64,000 nucleotides of DNA, taken from Mucor racemosus (Eukaryota; Mucoromycota; Mucoromycetes; Mucorales; Mucoraceae). The notes under the pieces are model-generated. The model was not told the DNA's origin, searched no databases, and worked only from the letters and a program-made list of their open reading frames with translations. The position numbers were made by a program, and so were the translations under genes. Every line of letters begins with the position of its first letter. Position 1 is the stretch's first letter. Positions 1-11,460 of this stretch are shown here, in pieces. The stretch lies in the NCBI GenBank assembly GCA_027405735.1, contig JAPEHQ010000021.1, positions 186,001 to 250,000 of the forward strand, written 5' to 3'.

Positions 1-487
1 TTTTGATAGAGGAACACCCACGCCAGGTAGAAAACAAGGATAAAATCCCCAAGATATAATCACTTGAAGCAATGTATGTATTAATCTAAAATCTCTTACA
101 CCTAGATAGTCTTTATCGCCTTCGTTTACTAATAAATTTATTTGCATAAATTTTCTATTAACTGATCAATAACTCTATTTTTCCTCACCTCCTGATTCAC
201 AAACAACTAATAAAGCTGTTTGAATTTCTAATAATACTTTCAAACATTCATCTACAAAAGCTTTTCGAGGTTCTTTATTGTTTGTGTCGATCTCTAATTT
301 CTCAAGTCGATTTACAAGTGTTTCCTCAATTGAACCTAAGGTTTTAAATATATTAATCTCGAGATTAATGAAAAATACAGATTGTATATTCACCCTCTTC
401 TTTAATTTCTACTTTTTCTCCCACTAGTTGGTGGGCCTTCAATAAACATTCTTTCAAATTAACTTTATCTTGCTCATGATTTGACAT
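1..487 (-). CDS. Tango6/Rtp1-like protein, N-terminal part (gene runs off the window)
   Basis: Three exons can be joined on the minus strand: 487-394, 335-189 and 128-1, separated by GT-AG introns of 58 nt (393-336) and 60 nt (188-129). Both joins keep the frame and remove stop codons. The start is the ATG at 487 (MSNHEQDKVNLKEC). The first ~80 residues are helical and charged. They are followed by a conserved-looking stretch containing RDFRLIHTLLQ and then FLPGVGVPLSK. A PGVG-P-L signature after a short helical region recalls the N-terminus of Tango6/Rtp1 proteins, which act in nuclear import or assembly of RNA polymerase II and in secretion. That family call is from memory of the motif and is tentative. 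The gene structure is better supported. The 3' part lies beyond position 1. Confidence 0.55.
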
Positions 488-1865
488 TTTTAACAACTTG
501 GAAAAACTAAAGAACTAGTTGACAGAAGTTCATCGAAAGCTTAATAATAAAGAGAAGAAGCAGTCAGCAAATGCGTGTCGGATTATGTTCATAAACAAGC
601 CTTGTAATGTTTACACCTTTCGTTTCTTTCAATTCGAATTCATTGTAAACATAAATTGTTCTGTAAACATGTTGACCAGCTCGAAGAATATAACCAACTA
701 ATGTAGAGTATTGAAAGAATATGTTGCTTAGAAACCTTCAGTTACATGTAAATTTTGCCCCTTTCATCTCCCAGTTTAGCTTTTTTTATGAAGCAAATTA
801 ACATTAAAATCGTCATCTAATGCGTGCTACTGATTCCAAGTATTATTTCAAATAGCTATATATTTTTATTCTAGATGAATAATGATAAATAACCCCAAAA
901 ACTGGATATTTGACGAGAATTCTCTGAATTTTCATACACATACCGCTTGAAAAAATGAAATTCCGACCTCAAAAAATCCTTGCAATTACTCATGGTTTTT
1001 TTTGAAAATTTCATTATCGGCGATAACTCAACGAAAAATTGAGCTACAGAGCTGTAACAGTATGCAAAATGTAGCTACGAACCTGCTCTATTGCATACAA
1101 TTATCAACTGCTGTATTTCATTATTAAAAATTCTACTTTTTCCAGAAAAATCGATTTTCAGTTTTTTCAATTTAATTTAATATTTCTGGTGAAAAAAACT
1201 AAAAGAAATTATATCATTGTATACTCCATAAAAATCTGCGTAGGAAACCTTAGAAACGAAAACACTGGTTATTATTCGATTCATTGCAATTTTTTGGATT
1301 TTCTGTTTTTTGTGTTTTTTTTTTTGGGAAAATGGAAAAAAAAATCTTAACCGTTTCACGCCCCGCTTTGTCTCATTTTTAGCTGTCTGGTACCCTTTCG
1401 AGTGCCATCTACAAATGCAAAATAGGCAAATGGAACGTCTTGTTTGCAGAAGTATGCAATTATGGCATTTTGAAAAATACACGAGTATGCTGATAACTTT
1501 TTTCTTTCTTTAAAAACACATAATAAGCAGAATATAACTGTTTGTATGCAACTTTTTTTTAAGAAAAAAGACTACAAAAGTCGAGGTATTCGTATGTTTG
1601 AAGAATTGTTTTTGGTTGTATAACTAAATGTCAAAATACATGCACTGTAGCGAAGCGAAGCCTTTCATTTCAAGATTATGTCGATATTTTTTGATTTTGA
1701 AAAACTTTATTTTTTGTTACGTTTCACTTTGATCGCAGAGGGGTAAATGTAAAAAGGGACACCTTTTCGCTATTGATCAGCTTCTTAAAGGTTATGTAAA
1801 ATGTGTATTTACTCGATAATCACCTTTTTTTTTTATTCGATAGTAGTACTTGTATAATAATTAGA
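488..1865. other. Intergenic region, no gene seen
   Basis: About 1.4 kb lies between the 5' end of the gene at the left edge and the 3' end of TOP2. Short open frames here are AT-rich and show no domain or splice-supported extension. The part from roughly 950 to 1500 has phrases resembling the R2 repeat and the 30.1-31.0 kb region, for example gaaaaattgagctacag, so it may hold a very decayed repeat. Confidence 0.5.
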
Positions 1866-4800
1866 CTACTCCTCTACAGCAGTAGCGGTAGCATCGGTGG
1901 CAGCAGCAAGAGCTGCATCATTAGCATCCTGCTCCTCCTTGACCTCAGTCTTCTTTTTTACAACTCTCTTTCTCTTTTTAGTTCTCTTGGTAGCGAGAGG
2001 TTGAGCCTGACTTGCAAGCAATTCATCTTCCTCCAGTATATTATCCCATTCCTTCAAAAGAGCTTCAAGATCACGGCGCCAGAAAGTCTTTGGAGGCGTA
2101 CCTTGAATGTCTTGGAGTTGAAGAAATTTAGCATCCTTTAATTTGAGTGCTTCAGCAACTTTTTGAGCTGTGAATCCACGGACATTGATAGAGAACAAGT
2201 ATTCATAACCTGTACCGTCCTTGTTCTTATTATTTGCTTCTTCATCATCATCATCATCTATAATCAAAGCGCTCTTCTTCTTACGAGGGAACATTTGCTT
2301 CAAACCATGCTTCTTCATGTCGGCAATAACATCTTGCTCCTTACGGTTGACATAGACCAACTTCTTTTTAATGACAAGATCGATAAAGTTTGCCTTATTT
2401 TCAAGACGATCGTATTCATCTTGAAGAACATTAATGAGATGTTGCTATCACAAAATATGTTTAAATGTTTATATTTATGAGATGAAATAAAAATGTATCT
2501 TACCTTTCTCTTGGCATAATATTCAAGACGTAATGGGTAGAACTCCATCAAGATTTCTTCAGCAGAATTATATTTCTTGAGCTTGCCATCCTTGTTGAAA
2601 CAAACCATATTAGTGGTATTGATGTTGGAAGTAAGTTTGAGGATCTTGTGAATATCACCAGATTCTGCCTTTGCCAAGTTTGCTTCATCCACTTCAAGTG
2701 TAAGTTCTACAGCAGTATCAGTAGAATTGTTAAAATAATCCTGGAAAGGAAAAGAGAATCAGAAATTATGTTGTGATGCGATATTGTAAACAATGTATAC
2801 TTACTGAAATTAGAATGGGGGGTTTCTTATTATCCTTGGGATCACGACAAGTATCCAAAAAGTCCTTGTAAGTATCAGTCCAGATACGAAGAGGCAATTC
2901 AGTAATCTTAATATGACCCTCCGCATTTACTTCAGCAATACCCTTAGTAACGAATTTGCCAGTATCAGGAACGATTTCACCCTTGAAACCTCTAAACCAA
3001 GGACGCATAGGAACAAGTTCTTCTTCATTCATGATACGAAGAAGATTTTGCACAATTTCCTTGGGATCAAAGTTGGGTACATTGGTACTCCAACCCATAC
3101 CAATACCATCTGCACCGTTAACAAGAATCATGGGAAGAATAGGAACATACCACTCAGGTTCAATAGGTTTGTTTTCCTCAATCAAGTAATTCAAGAGCTC
3201 ATCATCATCGGGATGGAAGACCAAACGAGCAATTTTGTGAAGACGAGTGAAAAGATAACGAGGACTAGCAGCAGATTTACCACCTTCATGGCGAGTACCG
3301 AATTGACCGGCAGGAATAAGCAAATTGATATTGTTACTACCAACGAAGTCTTGAGCCATGTTAATAACAGTTGAAGCAATTGTAGCTTCGCCGTGATGAT
3401 ATTGTGTAATACCAGCAACGTAATTTGCGAATTGAGCAACCTTGACTTCAGAGTTCTTTCCACGTTTACAGGCACCGAAGAATACTTTACGCTGGCCAGG
3501 TTTAAAACCATCTACAATACTGGGAATAGTACGAATGTTATTAGCCATACTGAACAACATCAATTCACGATTGACGAAATCATCGATTCTAATCTTGTTA
3601 ACATTATGATCAATAAAGATTCCAGGCTCATAAGTATCCAACCAGGTTTTACGATCACTGACTCTATCTTTGTTGAAAGCCATATCAACAAGTTCACGGG
3701 CTTCAGCAGTTGGGGTGGCGAATTCTTTTTTGTGAATTTCCAATTGACTAAAGTATTTACGAGCATCAGCTTTATCAGATGTACCCAAACCCTTGAAATA
3801 TTTAGGTTCCCATTCACTGTTAGTGTTGTGTTCTTCGGCCCATGTCTCATATTCAGGGATTGTAAAGAAAGTGATTTCCTGCTTTGTTCTCTTGTGTCTA
3901 CAACGAATAATAGGAGTAATGAACTCCAACAAGAAACCTGGAATATCTAACAAAGAAGGGAACATACTGTCGATGAAATTAATCAAAAGACCCTTGATGT
4001 GGGAACCATCATGATCTTGATCGGTCATCAACATCAACTTGCCGTATCTCAATTCACTCACATCGGTATAAGTTTTACCATGCTTCAAACCAAGAATGGC
4101 TTTTATGTTGGTAATTTCTGCATTGTTCATAATTTGTGTATTTGTAGCATCACGTACATTAAGAACTTTACCACGAAGCGGGAAAACACCATACTTATCA
4201 CGACCAACAACAGAGAGACCACTGAGAACCAGGGCTTTGGCAGAGTCACCTTCTGTCAAGATCAAGGTACAAGTCTTATTGTGAGGTCGAATACCAGCCA
4301 AGTTAGCATCTTCAAGCTTGGGGATCTTGAGACGGCGAGCCATACTAGTTTTATCAGCCTTTGACATTTGTTCATCCTCCTTGAACTTTACCCATCTTAC
4401 AATGTTATCGACGATACCAGAATTTTTAACGTGTTTAATGAAGGCATCGTTCATTTTATATGTAGAACCAAAAGCACTGGCACGCAATGTCATGTTCTCT
4501 TTGGTTTGAGAATCAAAAGCAGGATTCTCGATCAAACAATTGATGAAAAGAGACATGTGGTTTTTGATTTGGAAAGGACGAATGTTCTTGCTGTGCGCCT
4601 TTTTCTGGACTTCAGGAAGTAAAAACTTTACAATTTGATCAGCAATGTAGTTGACATGAGTACCACCTTTTGCAGTACAAATACTGTTGACGAAACTGAC
4701 TTGATTGAATTGACCATCACTGACAGCAAAGTTTACAGTCCAACGAGGGCTATCTTTACTATTGTCAACAATAATAGAAGGAGCACCTTCTTTTGGACGG

Positions 4801-6263
4801 AATTCCATGGTTTTATTATACAATTGACAGTAATCTTGAAAGTTTTTAATTTCAATCTTGGTACCATTCAAAAAGACGTTTACACCCTTACAGATACCAG
4901 CCAAATCGTAAACACGTTTTTTAATCAATGCTTCGAAATCTTCATCCATTTCCGTCAAATTGAACTTTTCAAGATCAGGCTTGAATGAAATACGAGTATA
5001 CTGATCACCTTTAGAATTCTGAGTAATGACAGGTTTACCAGTAACTGACATATTCTTCTTGAAAACTTGTTTATACTTGAGTTTACGCTCCCTATCACCA
5101 GTTTCGACAGTAAATTCAGTACTGAAAATATTACAAAGCTTAGCGCCATAACCATTACGACCACCAGTAACTTTCTTTTCGTTATCATCGTAATTAGAAG
5201 AAGTTAAAAGATGGCCGAAAATCAATTCAGGAACATAACAATTTTCGTCTTTGTGCATTGTGATAGGAATACCATTACCATTGTTGTAAATGGAAATGAA
5301 ATTTTGATTACGATCGATAACAACTTGAATTGCATTCATTGTTGGATCACGAATCTATAGCAAAGTTTATAAGCAAATTTATCAACATTTGATGTAAGAA
5401 TTTTACCTTGTTATCAGCAGCATTTACTAAAATTTCATCAATGATTTTGTACAATCCAGGAACATATTTGATCTTCTTTTTAACGATAACGTTTTCCTCG
5501 GAATCGAAGACATACATTTCCTGTTCTTCGGATTCAATAGAACCAACATAGGTATCGGGACGAAGCAAAATATGTTCCAATTGTGTCTTTTTTTGGTAAA
5601 TTTCTTCGATTGTTTTTTCAGGTCCTGGTGTACCTTGGTTGCTATCAACAATGTCAGATGCTTCTGTCATCTCTGTATCTTGAGAGACAAGACCATCTAA
5701 AGTTGAATCAACATTTGTAGTCTTGGTTTTTCTTGGCGCCTTTGGGGTTGTGGGCTTCTTTCTGGGTGCCTTGGGCTTTGGTGTGGATGGTGATTCTGTT
5801 GAACTCTCCAATGAATCATCAGCATTATCAGTAGAAACTGTTGTCTTTTTGGGTTTAGTTGCTTTTGCAGTAGTTGTTTTTGCAGTAGTTGCTTTTGCAG
5901 TAGTTTTCTTTGGGGCAGCTGCTTTTTTAGAAGATCCAAGATTGAAAATGGGAGCAAGAGGAAAAGTATTCTCATCACCATCATCTGAATCAACAACTGC
6001 CTTTTTCTTTGATGTTCTCTTGATAGGTGTTTTTTTAACAGAAACTGGTTCCTTATCTTTGGATTTAGCAGAAGAAGCTGCAGCAGTTTTACGTTTCTAT
6101 AATACAAAATGAGTATAGACTCAAGCAACAAGATATTTATTTGTACCTTTGATGCAGGTGTATCGTATTCATCGCCTGAATCATCATCTAATTCGAAAAC
6201 ATCGTCATCTTGGAAATCAGAATCGATTTCGTAAACTTCAGAACTGTCTTCATAATCACTCAT
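1866..6263 (-). CDS. TOP2: DNA topoisomerase II
   Basis: Type IIA topoisomerase: ATP-dependent double-strand passage in the nucleus. Five exons: 6263-6147, 6096-5407, 5354-2805, 2740-2504 and 2444-1866, with introns of 50, 52, 64 and 59 nt, give 1390 aa. Visible motifs: Bergerat ATPase EILVNAADNK, NGNGIPI and GGRNGYGAK (~333-341), the QTK loop (552-554), TOPRIM EGDSA (E637) and DQDHDGSHIKG, and the DNA-linking tyrosine in SPRYLFTRL (Y969, codon 3257-3255). QTK, EGDSA and the catalytic Tyr are each shifted +187 relative to yeast Top2 (365-367, 449, 782). This reflects a long acidic then Lys/Thr/Pro/Ala-rich N-terminal extension. The C-terminus ends soon after the core, with a short KRTKKRKRVVKKK basic patch and an Ala/Glu tail, so the usual ~220-residue C-terminal domain is nearly absent. 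The start at 6263 opens a continuous acidic ORF. Confidence 0.97.
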
Positions 6264-6622
6264 TTTGCTAATGAAATCAAAAAAATATGAAGAAAAGCTT
6301 TTTTTTTCTCTGCCAAATTCCTTTCTGTCCCTACCTCTTTAAATGAAATGTCGCGCAAAAGCACGCGTTTGAATGTTGGCCAATGTAGCTCAGGAGTCAC
6401 ATTTAGGCACTGTATTGCTTGTTGGATGAAATGAGTTGGTGTACTCCGAGATGCAGTTATTAATGGGTCGACGAAAATCTTAGTATATCTATCAAGCTTA
6501 AGGATAAAAGTTGCGAAATGCTTGTTAATTCAAGCATGAATCCTTTAATTCGAATGCTTTAAAACAATTATTTTAGATATAGATATTTTTATTATTAGAA
6601 ATGTACTAATGCTATTTAGATT
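6264..6622. other. TOP2 upstream region / 3' flank of the next gene
   Basis: 359 nt between two minus-strand genes. It should hold the TOP2 promoter. T-rich tracts lie just upstream of the TOP2 start (6299-6308). No other feature is recognised. Confidence 0.4.
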
Positions 6623-7045
6623 CTAATCAAGTTGCTCTAATGCCGCAATCTTTACAGCAAAACTCCTTTTGATCATAGTGTGAGTAGCATTTCCCATAAT
6701 ACCCTTTACAGGACTATTGATAGTATCGTTTACAGTGTAATTTAAAGTATTGTTCAAGGTAGTATTAAGGTAATAAGCATTTTCAGGTACAGTTACTACA
6801 TCCTCTCTATTAGCATAACCGTCGTAAAATTCAGCTTCGCGATTATCTCTAGCTACATCACTGAAAGGTTCTTGTTGTGTGAGAGTAAGGGCAAGAATCA
6901 TACCAACTGCAGCAATTAAAGGAATAAATATCCATGCTCCAATGGCTTCCTTACTGCATCCACAATCTTGACTACCAGAAGAATATGATGAGGAGCCTGA
7001 GGAGCCTGAGGAGCTTGTTGATTTTGATGAAACTGATGACGGCAT
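6623..7045 (-). CDS. Small Ser-rich single-pass membrane protein, hypothetical
   Basis: Intronless 140-aa ORF starting MPSSVSSKSTSSSG. Residues 1-27 are a Ser/Gly low-complexity stretch. They are followed by a Cys pair (DCGCSKEA) and one hydrophobic helix, IGAWIFIPLIAAVGMILAL (~36-54). The remaining ~85 residues hold five N-glycosylation sequons close together (N-T-T, N-N-T, N-Y-T, N-D-T, N-A-T), which suggests the C-terminal side is lumenal or extracellular. There is no cleavable signal peptide, so a type III/signal-anchor topology is inferred. The Cys pair next to the membrane could be palmitoylated (inference). I do not recognise the family. It lies 360 nt upstream of TOP2 on the same strand; no functional link is implied. 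Confidence 0.7.
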   Translation of the reverse strand: MPSSVSSKSTSSSGSSGSSSYSSGSQDCGCSKEAIGAWIFIPLIAAVGMILALTLTQQEPFSDVARDNREAEFYDGYANREDVVTVPENAYYLNTTLNNTLNYTVNDTINSPVKGIMGNATHTMIKRSFAVKIAALEQLD

Positions 7046-8062
7046 GTTGCTGTTTGATTGCTTTGCTTATGAGAAGGCTAATTTAGATGGTTATCATTAC
7101 TTTCTAATAAAAACTTTCAGCCAATATATACTCAACAAATGACAATGAGCGCCTTGTCATTATATGGAGAATTGATGTCTGCGAGCAACATTATTTTTGT
7201 CATTATAGTCTGCATTAGATCGTTGTCAAGTTTAGTACCCTCATTGTAATTGTGTGTGACGTTATGGTTTGTTATTTGTAAGTTCATTCTGTTAACAAAA
7301 ATCCCCAAACGAGATTTTTCTACTGCTGATATTTCAATAAATACATCGAAAATCTATCTATATAGTTTGAAATTTTAAAAATTATCCGGTATTGCACTAG
7401 TGTAGGTTTTGCCAGCCAAATTTATTATAACAAGCTCAACTCGATGACATCCATAAACTATATAGTAGATAACGTTGTCTACTATTTGTTTGACTATTAA
7501 CTGCGGATTATCAGTAAGTCAGTTCATTCAAAAAACAAATGTTGTTTACGATTTTCTGGTATTTATTTTCTTATGGTTATTTAAATCAATCTTCGAAATT
7601 CAATATCTTTTTAAAAAATAAATGCCAAACACATTACATTACAACTTTGATTATGCATAAAGGGGGGATTTATTGATTTTGATAGTTGCCATTGCCATAT
7701 ATGCTGATTTAACACCATTTCTGATTTTAAATGGTCTACTAAGCCACAAATCTCACTTGGTAAAAGTGTGCGTTTGATTCATACAATTTAATCAGATATT
7801 TAACTGGATGCTACCATTATAGTTCTGAATACTGTTACGGCTGTAGTACATATTTTGAAGATTGCAGCCCATTTGGATCAATATTCATTGATTGCAAGCA
7901 TTTTCCCCGTTTTTTATTTTTAAGCAGAGAAAGAGGATTTTTTTTTAAAAAAAAACCTGTGCTAAATCTTTCGAAAACAGTTGTCAGCTAATGAAATCAA
8001 GACATTTTATTCGTATATCCACTGCGTATTAAATGCAACTTCAAAATTTAATTTCAAACCAT
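7046..8062. other. Intergenic region, no gene seen
   Basis: About 1 kb of AT-rich sequence upstream of the small membrane-protein gene. It holds that gene's promoter. No coding signature, RNA gene or recognised repeat was found. Confidence 0.4.
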
Positions 8063-8064
8063 TA

Positions 8065-8560
8065 CAGTCGTGATTCGATTTAGTGGACTTATAAATAACG
8101 GATTTTCGATTTAATGGACAGTTTGAAATCTCCCGTTTTTTTTTTAATAATTTTACTGCCTAAATCCACTGAATCGATTCAGTGGATAGTGGACAATCTC
8201 GTTTCTACCAGTCCACTATATTAGTAAAATATAAATACTATTGGATAAAACTGTATTTAGCCGGCAATAGCTTGATCTGGTAGCCATGAAATTAGAGGAA
8301 ATATGGAGAGTAACCAAATCACGTGCCTAATTTACCTCAGTTTTTTATTAAATTTCTTGTTATCCACTGTTCAATTCAGTTGCTCGAATATGAAAAGCCT
8401 TTATTAAAAATATTATTTAATACTATAAACTAGTAACGCCTTTTTATTCTCATTTTTTGATCCAATATTACGGAAAATGATTTATTCGATTTAGTGGAAA
8501 ATTCGATTTAGTGGACATCTTTCTCCCTCCCAACGATTCCACTAAATCGAATCACGACTG
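8065..8560 (+). mobile_element. TA-flanked MITE with CAGTCGTGATTCG termini, copy 1
   Basis: A 496-bp non-coding element with perfect inverted termini beginning CAGTCGTGATTCGATTTAGT and ending with the reverse complement. A TA dinucleotide lies on each side (8063-8064 and 8561-8562). The termini and TA duplication fit a Tc1/mariner-pogo-type MITE. An internal 20-bp perfect palindrome, CCACTGAATCGATTCAGTGG, sits near 8167-8186, so the element can fold on itself. A second copy in the opposite orientation is at 25098-25579. Confidence 0.92.
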
Positions 8561-8591
8561 TATTTGATTTTATAAAAGTTTTCAAAGAATC

Positions 8592-8731
8592 TGAGAGTTT
8601 ATGGATACATACAATCTTATTTATAGAAAGAATAATAATAAAGACTAATAACATTTACCATGGAGAACGTAGGCTTTATTACTCGAAAAACTAATGGTAA
8701 AAGAAAGAACCAAGAGCTCCTAGGTCTTGGT
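8592..8731. repeat. 140-bp dispersed repeat, copy 1
   Basis: Nearly identical to 46066-46210. The shared stretch runs from gagagtttatggatacatac to aagagctcctaggtcttgg, with a few substitutions and a 3-nt indel. At this locus it precedes the Tc1 relic; at the other it interrupts a decayed coding region. Its nature is unknown. Confidence 0.8.
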
Positions 8732-8754
8732 TAGTTGTGCAAGATCGAGGGTAA

Positions 8755-9432
8755 TATGAACTCTGAACTATACAGAACTATTGTTGATAATGATTTGGAG
8801 AAATCCATTGGCAATATGTGCCAAAAATTGAAGTTTCGTCGTAATCAAGACATTCTTCAGCAAGACAATGATTCCAAATTCCAAACACACCTCGAAGTTA
8901 ATGAAAAAACACTTCGAAACAAAAGAATGTGAAGTAATATCATGGCCAGCTCAATCCCCAGACCTCAATCCTATTGAAAATATGTGGAGGTTATTGAAAA
9001 TCCGCTTGAACGAATACGATACACCTCCAAAAGGCATGAATAACCTTCGGGAGAGAACACAAGAGATTTGGTATGATAAAATAACAGTTGAGGAATGCCA
9101 AAAAGTTATTTCGAGTATGCCTAATCGTTTAAAAGCTTGCATTAAAGCAAAATGTTACGGCATTGATTATTAACTGCGTTTAAATAAACTTCAATTTTTT
9201 TTTTGATAATGCGTCCAAAACCCTTTCAATGATGTACCCTTTTTTAAACTTACATAGTTTTTTCGGATCTTTAAATAATCAGGTCGGACTTGCTTCAAAT
9301 AATTTGAAATATTTCAAATTACTTAGAATAGAAATTTCATGTATCTCCGACTGAAAATGGAAAAGCTATGGCTAGTTTCATTCAAATTTTTAAAACATTG
9401 AAAGGGTTTTGGTCTTTTGGAACTCACCACTG
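8755..9432 (+). pseudogene. Tc1/mariner transposase relic with 3' terminal repeat
   Basis: The C-terminal catalytic part of a Tc1-type DDE transposase is recognisable in two frames. The first (8755-8929) contains LQQDNDSKFQTHL, the second-Asp region. The second frame (to 9173) contains WPAQSPDLNPIENMWRLLK, the hallmark third catalytic block with its Glu. The two are offset by a frameshift near 8880-8930, and the N-terminal DNA-binding half is missing. The 3' terminal repeat is at ~9390-9432 and reads toward ...GGAACTCACCACTG followed by TA (9433-9434), as expected for Tc1 ends. An inverted match to its inner part (ccaaaaccctttcaatg) lies at ~9210-9228. The element is dead. Confidence 0.88.
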
Positions 9433-9577
9433 TACTTGCAAAGAAGAGTTCTATTGTCACAGTTTAATATACTTCGGCTAACTTACTAATAAAAACTTAT
9501 ATTTATCTAGTTGACTTTTACTGCCTTATGTTTTTTCTGTAAATATCCACATATATTCCACAACTTTTTTTATTACG

Positions 9578-10307
9578 TGCAGTGGAATTACATACTAAAA
9601 ACGCTTGATAAAAATAAAACAGCCTAAATTCCAAGTGTCGCTCATAAGAAATGATGCCACTTAAAATGTGAACAACAATAATAAACAAACGCTTCAATTG
9701 AACACAATAACAAACGCATGCTAAAAATATGAAATACCCTTTTTGAACCATCATACATGCCGTGTAGATGATAGCACCCTTGATCACGGCGCAATCAATT
9801 ACACAAATGACATATATATCATAACAGGATTCTATCCAAATCAATAATAATAATAAACAAAGATATCAATTTAGTCAACTACTCACCTATATCGAAGTTG
9901 CACTATCAATATAAATAAGATTCAAGCATATAAAAACTACCCCTTAAAAACCAAGGTTACATAAAATAGATACACCAAAAATAAACAAAACAACCATTTC
10001 CCAAAAGGTCGATATTGTCACACTTGACATCAATCCCTTATGGTCAATGCTCTACATAATTTACCCCTTAAAATATCAAATCAATAACAATGTATTCAAA
10101 ACTGGAAGATTACTAAATATACATCCATTCAAGTCTGATGGTATCCAAGTTCTCCAAATCACTATAAATACCCTCATACTTTTCAATTATTTTAACTCTT
10201 CAGAAATCTTTTGCAATAAAAACTTTAGCTGATTATAATTGTATTTCTACTGCTTTTATTTTTTATATTTTTTTTTATTTTAGTAAATAACTTCGTCATT
10301 TACTGCA
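9578..10307 (-). mobile_element. Solo LTR, family A, copy 1
   Basis: A 730-bp block beginning TGCAGTGGAATTAC and ending TTTACTGCA. It is the reverse complement of 39073-39800 with few differences. The flanking 5-mers are ttacg (9573-9577) and ctacg (10308-10312), a 4/5 match to a target duplication. No internal retrotransposon sequence adjoins it. Open frames inside it are chance. Confidence 0.85.
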
Positions 10308-10542
10308 CTACGGTTGTAAAAAAGTGAGTTTCAGATGGTTTTAACAACAATGTATCTTCCTTCTTCTATATATATGGGTCATTGGTATCTATCGTAAATC
10401 TGCCAGGTGTTAGTAGGCTAAAAACAATTATCCATCTTTCTGAATCATATTTGTTTTCGCTGTAAATTCCCTAACTAATCCAAGCTGTCAGTAATCCCCT
10501 AATTAATCCACCACGTTATTATATATAGTCTACTAGTTGATA

Positions 10543-10780
10543 TGTTATATCAGAAGATGCTAATATAAAAGTACTCTGCTCAAAGATACATTTTATTAAT
10601 TCATTGATGCTTCATATTTATATGTTTGATAGTTGCCAAGTGTCCCTGAGTGTTCCTGATATTCGCTGTTAATGCTAGTGGTTAGGTATGACATTTAGTA
10701 TGAGTTACTAAATGCCATGTTATGTTGAATTTTAATAATTGTTCCTGGATTTCTACATCTAGGTAAACTTCTGATATATA
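10543..10780 (-). mobile_element. Solo LTR, family E, internally deleted
   Basis: Starts TGTTATATCAGAAGATGC and ends near ACTTCTGATATA. It is the reverse complement of the outer parts of the LTR at 46610-46998; the middle ~150 bp is missing. The right end is eroded, so the target duplication is not clear. Confidence 0.7.
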
Positions 10781-11460
10781 ATTATACTTCAATGAACTAG
10801 ACAACTCATAAAAACGTATAAATAGAGATCATTTTGTTAGCAATCAATTGGTTTTTTCGTCAGATCTCTTCATCATTTATTTTCTCTTTGTTACACCAGG
10901 AGATTATATCAATCTCAAAGCTAAAATATGTACTAAATCATTTAATAAAAATAAAGGAAAACTGTTATAAAATGAAAGAGCACACTAAAACTAAAGAACT
11001 TTATTATAAGATCGAACCATCTTCTTTTATATTCACATTCTCTAATTATATGACCTGTTTAAAGGAGTCTATTTATATATATACATATATCCAATCAAGT
11101 CTAGGTGACACACACTAGTTCCATATTCTTGTATAAACGGAGCTTCATAACATAATACACAGCAATGTAGAACTTAACATATCAAACTGTGTCGTAATCT
11201 TAACCAAGGAATGCACCCAGATCTGTGGATGCAACACTCTTATTAAATATTCTTAATTAAAAAAATAAGTTTATTGTTTCCTTCCTTGTTTCTAATTATC
11301 TAATATGGCCTTGATCCCTGATAGTATCTGTCAAAAAATAAAAGAGCTAGTACCGGAATATAAGTGCACTAGCCTAACATTGATCTAACATTGGCCTAAA
11401 ATTGATTCTAAAGATTAAGCACCTAAATGAAGGTGTTAATTTTTTGTATTCAAAAGATAA
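10781..11460. other. Intergenic, no gene seen
   Basis: AT-rich DNA between two repeats. The longest open frame (10834-11118) shows no domain and is not supported by splice sites. Confidence 0.35.

Noticed and set aside
519..1513. Three open frames of 60-101 aa in the intergenic region
   Set aside because: AT-rich, Lys/Phe-rich translations without domains, splice support or good context.
2913..4988. Series of plus-strand frames of 60-185 aa opposite TOP2
   Set aside because: Antisense shadows of a highly conserved coding exon; no independent start or domain.
5697..6100. Alternative-frame continuation of the TOP2 first exon (Leu/Gln-rich)
   Set aside because: Arises from reading through intron 1 and shifting frame; the spliced frame leads into the conserved ATPase domain.
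9518..9844. 108-aa frame and its counterpart at 39537-40127
   Set aside because: Lies mostly within family A LTRs in both places; hydrophobic chance translation of AT-rich repeat DNA.
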